A DNA stretch of 64,000 bases, taken from contig NZ_KE340327.1 in NCBI RefSeq assembly GCF_000413435.1, positions 133,667 to 197,666 of the forward strand. Reading direction: 5' to 3'. The notes under the pieces were generated by a model. The model was given only the letters and a program-made list of their open reading frames with translations. It did not search any database and had not been told where the DNA came from. Both the position numbers and the translations under genes were made by a program. This document shows, piece by piece, positions 37,017 through 44,130 of this stretch (position 1 is the first letter of the stretch; every line of letters starts with the position of its first letter). This DNA comes from Campylobacter ureolyticus ACS-301-V-Sch3b (GTDB taxonomy: Bacteria > Campylobacterota > Campylobacteria > Campylobacterales > Campylobacteraceae).

Positions 37017-37484
37017 ATGTTTGGAATAAGTTTTCCTGAAATTTTAGTCATTGCCATAATCGCTGTTTTAGCACTTGGTCCGCAAAAACTGCCAAAAGCA
37101 ATGGTTGAAATCGCCAAATATCTAAAAATTATAAGAAAAACAATAAATGATGCAAAACAAAGTTTTGACCAAGAAGTAAGAATTGCAGAACTTAAAGAAG
37201 ATGCAAAAAAATATAAAGAAAGTATCGCAAAAACAAAAGATGATATCAAAAAAAAGCTTACTTTTGAAGAACTTGAAGAGCTTAAAAGTGGTATAAATAA
37301 AGTAAAAACAGGGGTTACAACAAGCTTATCTGATATTAAAAATGAAATTGATGAAGTTAAAAAAATGCCAGAAAATATATTTGAAAATAAAACTGAAAAC
37401 TCAAATGATAATAAAAGTGAAAATTTGACAAAAAATAATATAGAAGAAAAAAATAGCGATTTAAAAAAGGATGAAAATGTTTGA
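37017..37484 (+). CDS. tatB: Sec-independent translocase subunit TatB
   Basis: TatB, with TatC, forms the receptor for twin-arginine signal peptides. The start MFGISFPEILVIAIIAVLAL, then GPQKLPKAMVEIAK, gives one N-terminal helix followed by an amphipathic helix and a long charged coiled region. At 155 residues it is typical. It overlaps tatC by 8 bases. The Tat substrate HydA is encoded in this window, and a TorA-like Tat signal is also present. Confidence 0.93.
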   Translation: MFGISFPEILVIAIIAVLALGPQKLPKAMVEIAKYLKIIRKTINDAKQSFDQEVRIAELKEDAKKYKESIAKTKDDIKKKLTFEELEELKSGINKVKTGVTTSLSDIKNEIDEVKKMPENIFENKTENSNDNKSENLTKNNIEEKNSDLKKDENV

Positions 37485-38211
37485 AGATTTAATCCCACAT
37501 TTAGTTGAACTTAGAAAAAGACTATTTATAGCAGCTATGAGCGTTGTAGTAGGCTTTGTAGTATGCTTTTTATTTTGGGAAAATATACTTGATTTTTTAC
37601 TTGCTCCACTTGAGGGAGTTTTACCTCCTAGTAGCAATGTTATCTTTACTCATCCAGCAGAAGCTTTTTTTACAGCTATGAAAGTATCATTTTTTGCAGG
37701 GTTTTTACTCTCTTTGCCAGTTATTTTTTGGCAACTTTGGCTTTTTATAGCTCCAGGTCTTTATGATAATGAAAAAAAATATATACTTCCATTTGTTGCA
37801 AGTGCTACTATTATGTTTTTAATTGGCTCATCATTTTGTTATTTTATAGTACTTCCTACGGCGTTTGATTTCTTAATAAACTTTGGTGGAGATACCTTTA
37901 CCGCGCTTCCAAGAGTTGGTGAGTATATAGGATTTTTTATAAAACTTATTTTAGCTTTTGGAATTAGTTTTGAACTTCCAATTATTACATTTTTCTTAGC
38001 TTTAATAGGGCTTATTACAGATAAAGATTTAGCAGGATTTTTTAGATATGCAATAGTTATAATTTTTATTTTTGCTGCAATTATGACACCACCTGATATA
38101 TTTAGTCAGTTTATGCTTGCAGTGCCCTTAATTTTACTTTATGGTGTTTCTATTTTTATAGCAAAAACAGTAAATCCACAAAAACCACTTTTTGAAGATG
38201 AAAAAAAATGA
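37477..38211 (+). CDS. tatC: Sec-independent translocase subunit TatC
   Basis: TatC is the six-helix core of the Tat translocase. The N-terminal MFEDLIPHLVELRKRLFIAA and the following helices, with FTHPAEAFFTAMKVSFFAG and the periplasmic Pro-rich loop, are clear. I choose ATG 37477: the alternative ATG 6 bases earlier has no spacing from its AAAAAGG site. The stop overlaps the queA start by 4 bases. Confidence 0.95.
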   Translation: MFEDLIPHLVELRKRLFIAAMSVVVGFVVCFLFWENILDFLLAPLEGVLPPSSNVIFTHPAEAFFTAMKVSFFAGFLLSLPVIFWQLWLFIAPGLYDNEKKYILPFVASATIMFLIGSSFCYFIVLPTAFDFLINFGGDTFTALPRVGEYIGFFIKLILAFGISFELPIITFFLALIGLITDKDLAGFFRYAIVIIFIFAAIMTPPDIFSQFMLAVPLILLYGVSIFIAKTVNPQKPLFEDEKK

Positions 38212-39227
38212 ATAAGCTTGATAATATAAATTCGTATGATTATTATTTACCAAATGAGCTGATAGCAACAACTCCGATAATGCCAAAAGAAGAAGCAAAG
38301 CTTTTAGTATATGATAGGAAAAATAACTCTATATCGCATCATAAATTTGGTGATTTACCTGAAATTTTACCACAATGTGACATCATCTTTAATGATACAA
38401 AAGTTATAAAAGCAAGAATTTACGGCACAAAACAAAGTGGTGGAAAAATCGAGCTTTTAATTAATCGTCCTTTAAGTGATGGAAAATTTAGTGTTTATAT
38501 AAAAGGCAAGGTTAAGCCTTTTGATAAGCTTTATTTTAATGAAAATTTAATTGCAAAAGTACTTGAAATATTCGATGATGGAAGTAGAATAGTTGAGTTT
38601 TATAGTGGTAATAAAATTTTAAATTTGAGTGAAGTTTTTGAAATTTTAAATAAAATTGGTCATATCCCACTTCCGCCATATATAAAAAGAGATGATACCA
38701 AAGATGATGAAATTTGGTATCAAAGTGTTTTTGCAAAACACTCAGGAGCTGTTGCAGCCCCTACTGCATCGCTTCATTTTAGTGATGAAATGTTAGAAAT
38801 TTTAAGAAAACAGCACGAAATTTACTATCTTACTTTACATGTTGGAGCTGGAACTTTTAAAGGTGTTGAGTTTGAAGATATAAATAAACATATTATGCAT
38901 TCAGAATATTTTAATATTCCAAACAATACAGCTGAAATTTTAAAAAGCAATCGCCCTATTTTAGGTGTTGGAACAACAGTAACAAGAGTTGTAGAAGACT
39001 ACGCTAGAAACCATGTTTTAAATGGAGAATGTAAACTGTTTTTAAATTATAAAAATCGCCCAATTAGACAAAACTATCTTTTGACAAATTTTCACTTACC
39101 TAAATCGACTTTAATTATGCTTGTAACTGCGTTTATAGGATATGAAAAGACTATGGAAATTTACAAAGTTGCAGTAGATGAGAAATATAGATTTTACTCG
39201 TATGGCGATGCGATGTTGATACTTTAA
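38208..39227 (+). CDS. queA: tRNA preQ1(34) S-adenosylmethionine ribosyltransferase-isomerase
   Basis: QueA moves the ribosyl group of SAM onto 7-aminomethyl-7-deazaguanine in tRNA to make epoxyqueuosine. Visible motifs are YDYYLPNELIATTPIMP, IIFNDTKVIKARIYG, HIPLPPYIKR, AVAAPTASLHFS, LHVGAGTFKGV and NFHLPKSTLIMLVTAF. The 339-residue length is usual. It ends 4 bases before the stop of a convergent secreted-protein gene, with no clear terminator between. Confidence 0.95.
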   Translation: MNKLDNINSYDYYLPNELIATTPIMPKEEAKLLVYDRKNNSISHHKFGDLPEILPQCDIIFNDTKVIKARIYGTKQSGGKIELLINRPLSDGKFSVYIKGKVKPFDKLYFNENLIAKVLEIFDDGSRIVEFYSGNKILNLSEVFEILNKIGHIPLPPYIKRDDTKDDEIWYQSVFAKHSGAVAAPTASLHFSDEMLEILRKQHEIYYLTLHVGAGTFKGVEFEDINKHIMHSEYFNIPNNTAEILKSNRPILGVGTTVTRVVEDYARNHVLNGECKLFLNYKNRPIRQNYLLTNFHLPKSTLIMLVTAFIGYEKTMEIYKVAVDEKYRFYSYGDAMLIL

Positions 39228-39231
39228 AAAT

Positions 39232-39717
39232 CTATTTTTCAAGTAAAGAAATCATCTCTTTACTTGCTCCATTATTTCTAGCATAATCTAACAAGCTTAC
39301 TTGATTGTAATTTTTATCTAAAACTTTGTTTTTAAAGTTAAAATTTGATATTTTTAGAGCTTTCATACAATTTATTGAGTTGTTGTCTATAATCTCTTTT
39401 GCAATGCTGTAAATGCTGTTTTCTTCTGAAAAGCTGTTTATATCTATATTAAGCTCGTTTAATACTTTTAACATTGATTTAAAGCCCTCATCATCATCTA
39501 TTTTTATAACATCACTAAAAGCGTTAGGCAAAATTTCCCAATGAAAATATTTATTGAGTTCAGCTCCCTCTCTACCACTACTAGAGTTTATGCTTTCTTT
39601 TATATTTTTGATCTCTACTAAATTTTTATTAAAAACTTCTGAATTAGATTTTATATCCAAATTTGCACCATATAAACTAAATGCTAAAAAGCAACTAATT
39701 AATACTATTTTTTTCAT
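39232..39717 (-). CDS. Small secreted protein with ankyrin-like end
   Basis: I do not recognise a family with confidence. The first 18 residues (MKKIVLISCFLAFSLYGA) form a Sec signal peptide. The mature part is about 143 residues, acidic, and its end (SLLDYARNNGASKEMISLLE) looks like half an ankyrin repeat. It sits directly downstream of the membrane-protein gene at 39736-40236 with a good ribosome-binding site (AGGAG) and 18 bases spacing. Its first codons resemble those of the chimeric ORF at 40336-40512, which may be the truncated counterpart in the duplicated module. Confidence 0.7.
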   Translation of the reverse strand: MKKIVLISCFLAFSLYGANLDIKSNSEVFNKNLVEIKNIKESINSSSGREGAELNKYFHWEILPNAFSDVIKIDDDEGFKSMLKVLNELNIDINSFSEENSIYSIAKEIIDNNSINCMKALKISNFNFKNKVLDKNYNQVSLLDYARNNGASKEMISLLEK

Positions 39718-39735
39718 TTTTTATCTCCTAAATTT

Positions 39736-40236
39736 TTATTGCCCATTTTCCTTAAAATCATCTTCTAAAAGCCATTTTTTATTTTTCTTCATAAAAATAA
39801 TTGATTTAGTTAAAATAATAAAAGATATAAGAAATACCAATATACATAAAATAGGAATTATTATAAAAATGCCATCACCAAAAGAAATAAAAAAAGCAAA
39901 TATAAAAAATATAGCCATACCTAAAAACATATAAAAAGCATAAGCTGAAATTAATGCTAATCTACTTGAAAAATCATCTCTGCTCTTAGTTAAATTTTTT
40001 ATAGTTAAAACTTCATTTTTTTCAAAAGGTAGATTTACATACAATAATTTTATTTTGTCTTTATCGTCTATTATTTTTGACTTCATAAAGCTTAAAGTAT
40101 AATTTTTGTCATCAATATAAAAATTTAAATTACTATGATTATCTGTTTTTATATTTTTTCTATTTCCTGTAACATTTGTAATATTTTCTATGTTTGTATC
40201 ACTTACAATACCTATTGCTTTGTTAAATTTAAACAT
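39736..40236 (-). CDS. Membrane protein of the duplicated module, copy B
   Basis: The protein is 166 residues. The soluble N-terminal part (residues 1-90, beginning MFKFNKAIGIVSDTNIENI) is almost identical to the protein at 43426-43929; then come two hydrophobic segments that differ between the copies, and a shared tail KKNKKWLLEDDF. The N-terminal region should face the cytoplasm as there is no signal peptide. I know no function. A palindrome overlapping a likely promoter lies 26 bases upstream. It precedes the secreted-protein gene and is followed by no cargo genes, unlike copy A. Confidence 0.75.
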   Translation of the reverse strand: MFKFNKAIGIVSDTNIENITNVTGNRKNIKTDNHSNLNFYIDDKNYTLSFMKSKIIDDKDKIKLLYVNLPFEKNEVLTIKNLTKSRDDFSSRLALISAYAFYMFLGMAIFFIFAFFISFGDGIFIIIPILCILVFLISFIILTKSIIFMKKNKKWLLEDDFKENGQ

Positions 40237-40437
40237 TTTCTATCCTTTATATAATTACTTTGTTGTATAAAATTATACAACACTCAAACTTAAAAACCAT
40301 ATCAACTTAAATTTATATTAAATTATAACTATTAATTATTTTAAACTATCAAAATATCTTTGTAAAATCACCATTGCTGAAAGACTATCAAGCTTGCCAT
40401 CTTTTTTCTTATGATTTGCCACGCCAAACCCCCCTGC
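40056..40437. repeat. 382-bp direct repeat, copy 1
   Basis: Matches 43749-44130 with one mismatch (at 40157) and a constant offset of 3,693 bp. It spans the last 102 bp shared with ruvX, the noncoding promoter region and the first 60 codons of the membrane-protein gene. It ends at the sequence CCCCCCTGC inside ruvX, where copy 1 passes into unrelated sequence. Weaker similarity continues to the left of 40056. Confidence 0.97.
40262..40281. promoter_or_regulatory. Palindrome over a likely promoter (copy B)
   Basis: GTTGTATAA-AA-TTATACAAC is a perfect 9+2+9 inverted repeat. On the minus strand it contains TATAAT, about 40 bases before the membrane-protein start, so a bound repressor would block the -10. 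The same site occurs at 43955-43974. Confidence 0.6.
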
Positions 40438-40512
40438 TAAATATTCTAAAACACTAGGCGAATGTGCGAATAAAAAAAATGGTAAAATCATTAATAAAGT
40501 TATCTTTTTCAT
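40336..40512 (-). pseudogene. Chimeric ORF: signal-peptide start fused to RuvX C-terminus
   Basis: A 58-codon frame begins MKKITLLMILPFFLFAHSPS, a Sec signal-like start, and continues without a break as GGFGVANHKKKDGKLDSL and on to the RuvX end QRYFDSLK. The first 26 codons are the beginning of another gene, cut at a GCAGGGGGG sequence that both partners share; the last 32 are a copy of the ruvX 3' end. Its start codon overlaps the stop of the nucleotidyltransferase gene. It could be made as a short secreted peptide, but is most likely a recombination by-product. Confidence 0.8.
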
Positions 40513-40532
40513 TGTTTATTCTTTCTTATATT
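40501..40532. repeat. Cassette-junction repeat, copy 3 (short)
   Basis: These 32 bases are identical to 41459-41490. On the minus strand the repeat reads from the IRKNKQ tail codons of the upstream gene, through its stop, into ATGAAAAAGATA of the next. The left part of the longer repeat seen at 41468-41529 is only partly kept here. Confidence 0.85.
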
Positions 40533-41171
40533 TAGGTTTTTGTTATCTTTTTTATCGGTCTCAAACATATTATTTTTGAAATTTAATACACTTTGTATTA
40601 ATATGTCTCTGTCTTTTGTTTCAAGCCTATACAGATTCCCATCTTCAAAATATGTTAAATTTTTAAGAACTTGCGACGCTGTAAAATCAGTCCCAAAAAA
40701 ATCAAACATTTTATTTATTCCTTCTTCAATAGTTATTTGTCCTGTTTTTAGGATTTCAACTATATCTATATAGTCCTTATACTCAGCCCTATCAAAGGTT
40801 GCTTTTAATTTTGTAGCCAATAGGCTTTTTAAATTTGCAACTTCCAATACATCATCTAAAATTAAGCTATTTTCTTTGATTGCAAAATCTATATCTCCAA
40901 AAAAAGATAGTTTTACTTCGTTTTTTAAAAATACTAGAGTATTTTCTTCATTTTGTAACATAGTGTCTGATTTTAAATTTTTTAAAATCTCATCTTTTAA
41001 TTTTTCATCTAACCTATTTGAAGTAAAAAAATCAAAATCGATTGACTGTCTATGTCCTAACTGTAAGGCAATAGCGGTTCCACCAAATAAAATAAATCCC
41101 TTATTTTTTAAAAAAGATAGATTTTTATATATTTCTTTTTGTTCTTGTGGAAGAATCTCATAATATATCAT
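40509..41171 (-). CDS. AbiEii-like nucleotidyltransferase, second pair
   Basis: The 220-residue protein has the nucleotidyltransferase signature GGTAIALQLGHRQSIDFDFF (residues about 31-50): GG followed by a D-x-D pair. This is the AbiEii/AbiGii toxin type, which in studied systems transfers nucleotides to tRNA or otherwise stops growth. It overlaps the small upstream gene by 4 bases (ATGA), the arrangement of an antitoxin-toxin pair. Its last residues, NIRKNKQ, are the repeat-encoded tail shared with two other genes here. Activity is inferred from family only. Confidence 0.82.
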   Translation of the reverse strand: MIYYEILPQEQKEIYKNLSFLKNKGFILFGGTAIALQLGHRQSIDFDFFTSNRLDEKLKDEILKNLKSDTMLQNEENTLVFLKNEVKLSFFGDIDFAIKENSLILDDVLEVANLKSLLATKLKATFDRAEYKDYIDIVEILKTGQITIEEGINKMFDFFGTDFTASQVLKNLTYFEDGNLYRLETKDRDILIQSVLNFKNNMFETDKKDNKNLNIRKNKQ

Positions 41172-41470
41172 TTTATATTCCTTGTAGGAAATGGCTTAAT
41201 ATCTAGCTTTAAAAAAGTATGCCAAAATACCCAGTTTTTTTTATCAAACCACCCAGCTTCAGCACTATTTAAAACATCTTTTAATCTATCTTTTAAGGAT
41301 AAAATTACTGCATAGTCATTGATATCAGCATATCTCATAGCATAAGCTATTATTTTATTGGGATTGTTTTTTATTAAATACTCTTTGTCATACCAAATAT
41401 ATTTAGAAAGATATTCAATTTTTTCTTTTTCAGACATTTTAGTTCTCTTTTTTAAGGCTATCTTTTTCAT
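41168..41470 (-). CDS. Small partner protein of the second nucleotidyltransferase (antitoxin-like)
   Basis: At 100 residues it has no signal or membrane helix. The pattern YIWYDKEYLIKNNPNKII, then AYAMRYADINDYAVILSL and KKNWVFWHTFLKLD resembles DUF6922-type small proteins that sit before AbiEii-like nucleotidyltransferases, so an antitoxin role is likely but unproven. The start ATG overlaps the stop of the previous gene in a junction repeat; the ATG 11 codons later is an alternative. The stop overlaps the next gene by 4 bases. Confidence 0.6.
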   Translation of the reverse strand: MKKIALKKRTKMSEKEKIEYLSKYIWYDKEYLIKNNPNKIIAYAMRYADINDYAVILSLKDRLKDVLNSAEAGWFDKKNWVFWHTFLKLDIKPFPTRNIK

Positions 41471-41529
41471 TGTTTATTCTTTCTTATATTATTTGATTTA
41501 TTTTTAGTTGTTTGTTCTTTGTCATCTTC
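41459..41529. repeat. Cassette-junction repeat, copy 2
   Basis: Positions 41468-41529 match 42591-42652 with 5 mismatches in 62 bases, all transitions. On the minus strand it encodes EDDKEQTTKN-KSNNIRKNKQ, the stop, and the start of the next gene within ATGA. Positions 41459-41490 are identical to 40501-40532. Confidence 0.9.
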
Positions 41530-42282
41530 AAAGATTTTATTAAAATCACTGCTTAAATTTTTGATATCCTCTAAATTGTCTTTTAAAGAATTTGTATTGT
41601 TGTATTCTGATTTTATATTTTCAAGTGAAAAATAATTTTTAAAAAAACTTTGTGAATTTTTCTTAAAATCATTTAAAATTTTATTTGATTTTACTGGTAA
41701 ATTATGGATATTTATTTTTGTAATATTAAGCTTCGTAAAACTCATCATATTGGCACAAATTTCTTCTAATGTAGTTGCACTTTTGAGTTGTAGATTTTTA
41801 TATCCCTCATACAAATTTATATCGAAATTTTTCAAAATCAAATATAAATCAAAATAATCTCTTATTTCATCTCTGCTATAACTAGCGTCTAATTTATTTA
41901 TAAAAATATTTTCTATATTATCAATCAAAAAACCATTTTCTTCTATAAATTTACCAATATGCTTAGTGCTGTCATAAACTAGGTCTATTTTTAAATTTTC
42001 ATCAGTTATTAATCTTTTAAAACCAAAACTATCGATTAAAATATCAAATTTAACTCCATTTTCTTTTAAAAAAGAGACAAAGTCATTGATTTCAGCTCTT
42101 GCACTTACACTTTGTTCTACTGTAAAAAGGTCTAAATCATCTGAGTATCTATAATCGTTGAAAATAAATCTATTTAATGCAGTTTCACCTGTTAAATACA
42201 AACCTATTCTACTTTTAGCAAGTAAGTTAAGTATTTTATCTTGAGCATTATACAAAGCTTTATATTTATCTAAAAGTTCCAA
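41467..42282 (-). CDS. AbiEii-like nucleotidyltransferase, first pair
   Basis: The 271-residue protein has LYLTGETALNRFIFNDYRYSDDLDLF (residues 28-53): a GET box and a D-x-D pair of the AbiEii/AbiGii nucleotidyltransferase superfamily. It differs strongly from the 220-residue enzyme next to it, so it is not a recent duplicate. It overlaps the preceding small gene by 13 bases. The last 20 residues are the repeat-encoded tail DKEQTTKNKSNNIRKNKQ. A growth-inhibiting toxin is the likely role, by family. Confidence 0.78.
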   Translation of the reverse strand: MELLDKYKALYNAQDKILNLLAKSRIGLYLTGETALNRFIFNDYRYSDDLDLFTVEQSVSARAEINDFVSFLKENGVKFDILIDSFGFKRLITDENLKIDLVYDSTKHIGKFIEENGFLIDNIENIFINKLDASYSRDEIRDYFDLYLILKNFDINLYEGYKNLQLKSATTLEEICANMMSFTKLNITKINIHNLPVKSNKILNDFKKNSQSFFKNYFSLENIKSEYNNTNSLKDNLEDIKNLSSDFNKIFEDDKEQTTKNKSNNIRKNKQ

Positions 42283-42593
42283 TTTCTAGCCCTTATATCG
42301 TGTGAATTATCAATATATAAATTTATTAGGCAGTCAAGTCGTCTTTTTAAAAATCTATGGTTAAAGCTACTGCTTTTTAACTTAGTTTCTTTTTCTTTTA
42401 TAAACTCCACAATATACTCATCTTTGATAATAGACAAATCTATAAGCAAAGAGGTAGAGTTTTGAAAAATTGCACTAAAAATCATTCTTGCAAAGTCTTT
42501 ATTGTCTATTTCTTTTAATAAACTCTCAGGTGTAAGATTGATATTTCCCCAATAGCAAGTTTTTAAAATGTTATTTGCAATTTCTTGTTTCAT
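42270..42593 (-). CDS. Small partner protein of the first nucleotidyltransferase
   Basis: A 107-residue protein without signal peptide or membrane helix: TCYWGNINLTPESLLKEIDN near the start and RFLKRRLDCLINLYIDN near the end. I do not recognise a family surely. Its place, size and 13-base overlap with the nucleotidyltransferase mirror the 100-residue protein of the second pair, which suggests an antitoxin. Its ATG overlaps the Fic stop in a junction repeat. Confidence 0.55.
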   Translation of the reverse strand: MKQEIANNILKTCYWGNINLTPESLLKEIDNKDFARMIFSAIFQNSTSLLIDLSIIKDEYIVEFIKEKETKLKSSSFNHRFLKRRLDCLINLYIDNSHDIRARNWNF

Positions 42594-43426
42594 TGTCTAT
42601 TCTTTCTTATATCATTTGACCTGTTTTTAGTTGTTTGTTCTTTGTCATCTTCTTTGTGTTTTGTTTGATTTACTACATCTAAAATAAATTTTGCTGTTTC
42701 TTTTACTTCTTTTTGTATAAAAGCCACAATATCAGAAAAATCTTCGTTGTTTCCTACATTTTCCAAAGCTTCGTAATAATCAGCCCTATCCTCTTTTTTA
42801 ATGATTGCCATAGGATAACCAACTTTTAATAATTCAGTATTTAATAACAGTCTTGCTGTTCTACCATTTCCGTCTATAAAGGGGTGAATTCTTGCAAATT
42901 TTGTATGTAAGATTGCACTTCTTATCACAGGGTTTAAATTTTCTTTTAAGGCTTCATTATGCCAAATTAATAAATCTTCCATTTCTTTTTCTAGCAAATA
43001 AGGTGGAGTTGTTTTATGGGTTGAGCCTGTAATAAAAACAGGGACATTTCTAAAAATTCCTGCATATTTTTCATTCTCACTTCCTTTTAAAAGTAGGTAA
43101 TGAAAATCTAAAATATCTCTTTTTGATAATGGTGTTTTTTCTTTAATTAAATCTTTTAAAAACTCTATTGCCTTTTGATGATTAATTATATCTAAGTGGT
43201 CTTTAAATGGCTTTCCTTTTGCAGTTATGCCACTTTCAAGTAAAACCTTAGTTTCTGACAAAGTTAAAGAATTTCCCTCTATTGCATTGCTTTCTTGGTT
43301 GTATAGAAGCATTAAATGTTTTTCTAAAGAAATAGCTGTTTCCTTAGGCAAAGGTCTATAGCTATCTAATTCTTTTTTAAGCTCTTCTAATTCATTGTCT
43401 ATTTTATAGCTAACTATATTTTTCAT
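42590..43426 (-). CDS. Fic family protein, class II (self-inhibited)
   Basis: Fic proteins move AMP or other groups onto target proteins. The active loop HPFIDGNGRTAR is at residues 181-192 with all catalytic residues. The inhibitory helix motif (S/T)xxxE(G/N) is present N-terminally as SNAIEGN (residues 46-52), which marks class II and means activity is normally held back. The target-docking flap is GSTHKTTPP (134-142). The C-terminal tail DKEQTTKNRSNDIRKNRQ comes from the junction repeat. It starts within the stop of the membrane-protein copy A. Target unknown. Confidence 0.92.
   Translation of the reverse strand: MKNIVSYKIDNELEELKKELDSYRPLPKETAISLEKHLMLLYNQESNAIEGNSLTLSETKVLLESGITAKGKPFKDHLDIINHQKAIEFLKDLIKEKTPLSKRDILDFHYLLLKGSENEKYAGIFRNVPVFITGSTHKTTPPYLLEKEMEDLLIWHNEALKENLNPVIRSAILHTKFARIHPFIDGNGRTARLLLNTELLKVGYPMAIIKKEDRADYYEALENVGNNEDFSDIVAFIQKEVKETAKFILDVVNQTKHKEDDKEQTTKNRSNDIRKNRQ
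42591..42652. repeat. Cassette-junction repeat, copy 1
   Basis: Matches 41468-41529 at 57 of 62 bases. On the minus strand it forms the 3' end of the Fic gene and overlaps the start of the next gene. The 24-base core next to the start codon is also at 40510-40532. Confidence 0.9.
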
Positions 43427-43929
43427 TACTTATCCTTAAAATCATCTTCTAAAAGCCATTTTTTATTTTTCTTCATAAAAAATAATGAATATGCCATAAT
43501 AAACATTATAAGTAACAAAGAAACTATAGATAAAAACAATAAAATAGTAAAAAATTTGCTAATATCTTCACTAGAACACATTAAAAAAAATATGAGAATT
43601 AAAAAAAATGTTGGAATACATAAAGATATTATTGTAAAAAATATTTTTAAAAATCTCGAATTAAAATCATTTCTATTCTTAGTTAAATTTCTTATAGTTA
43701 AAACTTCATTTCTTCCAAAAGGTAAATTTACATATAATAATTTTATTCTGTCTTTATCGTCTATTATTTTTGACTTCATAAAGCTTAAAGTATAATTTTT
43801 GTCATCAATATAAAAATTTAAATTACTATGATTATCTGTTTTTATATTTCTTCTATTTCCTGTAACATTTGTAATATTTTCTATGTTTGTATCACTTACA
43901 ATACCTATTGCTTTGTTAAATTTAAACAT
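43426..43929 (-). CDS. Membrane protein of the duplicated module, copy A
   Basis: The 167-residue protein starts MFKFNKAIGIVSDTNIENI and is nearly identical over 90 residues to the protein at 39736-40236. The hydrophobic middle (IFFTIISLCIPTFFLILIFF and FTILLFLSIVSLLLIMFIM) is unrelated in detail to that of copy B, and the end KKNKKWLLEDDF is again shared. It lies directly downstream of ruvX and upstream of Fic, with which it overlaps by one base. The function is unknown. It could be a sensor or anchor for the cargo genes. Confidence 0.75.
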   Translation of the reverse strand: MFKFNKAIGIVSDTNIENITNVTGNRRNIKTDNHSNLNFYIDDKNYTLSFMKSKIIDDKDRIKLLYVNLPFGRNEVLTIRNLTKNRNDFNSRFLKIFFTIISLCIPTFFLILIFFLMCSSEDISKFFTILLFLSIVSLLLIMFIMAYSLFFMKKNKKWLLEDDFKDK

Positions 43930-44130
43930 TTTCTATCCTTTATATAATTACTTTGTTGTATAAAATTATACAACACTCAAACTTAAAAACCATATCAACT
44001 TAAATTTATATTAAATTATAACTATTAATTATTTTAAACTATCAAAATATCTTTGTAAAATCACCATTGCTGAAAGACTATCAAGCTTGCCATCTTTTTT
44101 CTTATGATTTGCCACGCCAAACCCCCCTGC
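43749..44130. repeat. 382-bp direct repeat, copy 2
   Basis: Partner of 40056-40437 with one mismatch. Here the repeat continues naturally into the body of ruvX at its right end, so this side carries the intact ruvX. Recombination between the two copies would remove 3,693 bp holding Fic and both nucleotidyltransferase pairs while leaving ruvX and one membrane-protein gene whole. Confidence 0.97.
43955..43974. promoter_or_regulatory. Palindrome over a likely promoter (copy A)
   Basis: Same 9+2+9 palindrome as at 40262-40281, 26 bases before the copy A start and containing TATAAT on the minus strand. A regulator binding here would control the Fic/nucleotidyltransferase series. Confidence 0.6.

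Noticed and set aside
37010-37498. Minus-strand 162-residue ORF opposite tatB
   Set aside because: The hydrophobic run is the antisense of the charged tatB repeats; tatB is clear and in an operon with tatC.
44121-44130. C6 (G6) run in ruvX as a phase-variation tract
   Set aside because: Six bases is short for Campylobacter slippage, and it lies in a conserved ruvX motif. Its role as breakpoint homology is more likely.
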